The notes beneath the pieces are model-generated. The model was not told the origin of the DNA. It was given only the letters and a program-made list of their open reading frames with translations, and searched no databases. Positions 6,411 through 7,436 of a stretch of 7,436 bases of DNA are shown piece after piece. The DNA is from Methanomassiliicoccales archaeon PtaB.Bin134 (GTDB taxonomy: Archaea; Thermoplasmatota; Thermoplasmata; Methanomassiliicoccales; UBA472). The DNA lies in contig MVPZ01000151.1 of assembly GCA_002067045.1 (NCBI GenBank), positions 1 to 7,436 on the forward strand. Direction: 5' to 3'. The first letter of the stretch is position 1. Each line of letters begins with the position of its first letter. The translations under genes were made by a program, and so were the position numbers.

Positions 6411-7162
6411 CACAACACCTCCTTGATGCTAAGCGCCGATTTGGGACAGATCTCCACGCACTGTTCGCAGACCACGCACTTGAGGTTCTCGAACTTGGGC
6501 TGCTTGATCGGCTTCTTGGTCTTGGGGTTGAGCTCCCCGGTCTCCACCATCTCTATGGCCCCGGTCGGGCAGGTCTTGGCGCACCGGGAGCAGGATATGC
6601 ACTTGGCCCCGTCCAGGACGATGGTGTCGTGCACCTCCTGATCGTTCTTGGCGTAATCCTTGGTGCTGCCGGCCCTAATCTCGGAGGGCAGGGCGAACCG
6701 GTAGTTCACCTCATATCCGGGCTTGTAGGGATGCTGCAGCCGCACCGGGTCGAACATCATGTCCGCCCTGTTGTAGGTGGACAGCTCGAACTCGGGGGTG
6801 ACCAGCATGGCGTTGGTCGGGCATTCCTCGGCGCAGAAGCCGCACATCATGCACCGGGCCAGGTTCACCTGGGGGCGCTTTACCTTGCTCTTCTCGTCAT
6901 TGCCGAAGGGCACCATCTCGATGCACTGGTTGGGGCACATCTTGGCGCAGCGGCCGCAGCCGATGCACTTGTCCAGCACGATGCCGGGGCGCCCGCGGTA
7001 GCAGTCAGGGTAGACCAGCTTCTCCCAGGGGTACAGCACGGTGTTGGGCCGGTTCTTGGTGGCCCTCCAGAGCTGCCTGAAGGTGACGCGCAGGGACTTG
7101 GCGATGTAGCCGGTCGGGCGCAGATGGTCAGCCTTGGTGTAGGTCCTTTCCTCGATCCTCAT
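6410..7162 (-). CDS. nuoI: NADH-quinone oxidoreductase-like subunit I (NuoI/FpoI) with four [4Fe-4S] cysteine motifs
   Basis: A 250-residue iron-sulfur subunit that links the electron-input arm to the membrane arm. The N-terminal part is canonical NuoI: LRVTFRQLW, then TVLYPWEKLVYPDCYRGRPG, then two ferredoxin motifs with cysteines 66/69/72/76 and 104/107/110/114, then the usual tail TPEFELSTYNRADMMFD. In characterised enzymes these bind clusters N6a and N6b. Unusually, about 105 more residues follow with two further complete CxxCxxCxxxCP motifs, cysteines 188/191/194/198 and 229/232/235/239. The second pair repeats the first: IVLD before motifs 1 and 3, CIGCGRCAKMCP versus CISCSRCAKTCP, and IEMV after each. 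The start is ATG at 7162, overlapping the nuoH stop (TAATG), with GGGGGTG 5 nt upstream. The open frame extends further upstream but that part is nuoH read out of frame. Extra clusters could take electrons from ferredoxin or another donor; that is inference. Confidence 0.97.
   Translation of the reverse strand: MRIEERTYTKADHLRPTGYIAKSLRVTFRQLWRATKNRPNTVLYPWEKLVYPDCYRGRPGIVLDKCIGCGRCAKMCPNQCIEMVPFGNDEKSKVKRPQVNLARCMMCGFCAEECPTNAMLVTPEFELSTYNRADMMFDPVRLQHPYKPGYEVNYRFALPSEIRAGSTKDYAKNDQEVHDTIVLDGAKCISCSRCAKTCPTGAIEMVETGELNPKTKKPIKQPKFENLKCVVCEQCVEICPKSALSIKEVL
6416..6422 (-). promoter_or_regulatory. Ribosome binding site of the first nuoJ gene
   Basis: GGAGGTG on the minus strand, 5 nt before the ATG at 6410 and inside the last codons (Lys-Glu-Val-Leu-stop) of nuoI. 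It favours the ATG over the GTG at 6413. Confidence 0.75.
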
Positions 7163-7436
7163 TAGAACACCCCCGCGGTCTTGAGCGCAATGGCGATCAG
7201 CAGGTTGATTATGGCCAGAGGAAGCAGGCGCCTCCATCCCATGTGCAGGATCTGGTCGGTCCTGATCCTGACCATGGCGGCCCTGACCCAGACGAAGAAG
7301 AAGAACACGATGTAGGTCTTCATCAGGTACCAGGCCTCGGCCCAAATGAACTCGGGGCCGTCCCATCCACCCAGGAACATCATGGTGATCAGTCCGCACA
7401 TGATGTAGGCGCGGAAGTAATCGCTGGCCATGACCA
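7162..7436 (-). CDS. nuoH: NADH-quinone oxidoreductase-like subunit H (NuoH/FpoH), C-terminal part
   Basis: The last 90 complete codons of NuoH, the membrane subunit that holds much of the quinone (or methanophenazine) chamber and contacts the peripheral arm. The gene runs off the window edge, so its start is not visible; the Met at 7431 is internal. Typical C-terminal signatures are the helix with CGLITMMFLGGWDGP, then LMKTYIVFFFFVWVRAAMVRIRTDQ, where WVRA..R.R.DQ is the well-conserved NuoH end motif, and MGWRRLLPLAIINLLIA, the final helix. The short tail KTAGVF ends in TAA, overlapping the nuoI ATG by 1 nt. The gene order H-I-J-K-L-M-N is the usual Nuo/Fpo order. Genes for A to D would be expected further upstream, outside the window. 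Confidence 0.96.
   Translation of the reverse strand, partial: VMASDYFRAYIMCGLITMMFLGGWDGPEFIWAEAWYLMKTYIVFFFFVWVRAAMVRIRTDQILHMGWRRLLPLAIINLLIAIALKTAGVF
7168..7174 (-). promoter_or_regulatory. Ribosome binding site of nuoI
   Basis: GGGGGTG on the minus strand, 5 nt before the ATG at 7162 and within the last codons of nuoH (Ala-Gly-Val-Phe). It fixes the nuoI start and excludes the longer open frame that reads back into nuoH. Confidence 0.6.

Noticed and set aside
7163..7399. Upstream extension of the nuoI frame by 79 codons
   Set aside because: That stretch is the nuoH coding region read in another frame. The ATG at 7162 has a ribosome binding site and starts the canonical NuoI sequence.

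Overview
The window looks like archaeal DNA, most plausibly from a GC-rich euryarchaeon of the Thermoplasmata / Methanomassiliicoccales type. The assignment is an inference. It rests on frequent ATA (Ile) and AGG (Arg) codons, a T-tract terminator without a stem in front of it, an archaeal-style polyprenyl synthase, and a Nuo/Fpo-type complex gene order in which the Fe-S subunit I is followed by membrane subunits J to N. No species can be named from the sequence alone. All supported genes lie on the minus strand.

Reading along the minus strand, from high to low coordinates: the C-terminal part of nuoH (7436 to 7162), nuoI (7162 to 6410), a two-gene nuoJ (6410 to 6111 and 6114 to 5866), nuoK (5869 to 5567), nuoL (5564 to 3600), nuoM (3595 to 2105) and nuoN (2104 to 635). 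These genes overlap by 1 to 4 nt or are separated by 0 to 4 nt. Almost every start has a strong GAGGTG-type ribosome binding site inside the end of the preceding gene, so this is a translationally coupled operon. A short intergenic region (634 to 514) holds a T-rich terminator, a 10-bp perfect palindrome and a weak TATA-like box. After it comes the 5' part of a polyprenyl diphosphate synthase gene (513 to 1), cut by the window edge.

Together the nuo genes encode the membrane arm of a respiratory complex I relative (Nuo/Fpo type). H and I form the junction with the electron-input arm, J and K form the coupling region of the membrane arm, and L, M and N are the antiporter-like ion pumps. The catalytic Glu and Lys residues of the three antiporter-like subunits and both Glu of NuoK are present, so the complex looks functional as an ion pump. 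No nuoE/F/G, fpoF or fpoO lies in the visible part, and the operon ends after nuoN.

The most unusual points are: (1) NuoI carries four [4Fe-4S] cysteine motifs instead of two, arranged as an apparent tandem duplication of its ferredoxin module; (2) nuoJ is two overlapping genes; (3) the neighbouring prenyl synthase has a small residue (Ala) five positions before its first Asp-rich motif, which is the pattern of long-chain synthases and could link it to making the tail of the membrane electron carrier used by this complex. I found no RNA genes, mobile elements, CRISPR arrays or long non-coding stretches.
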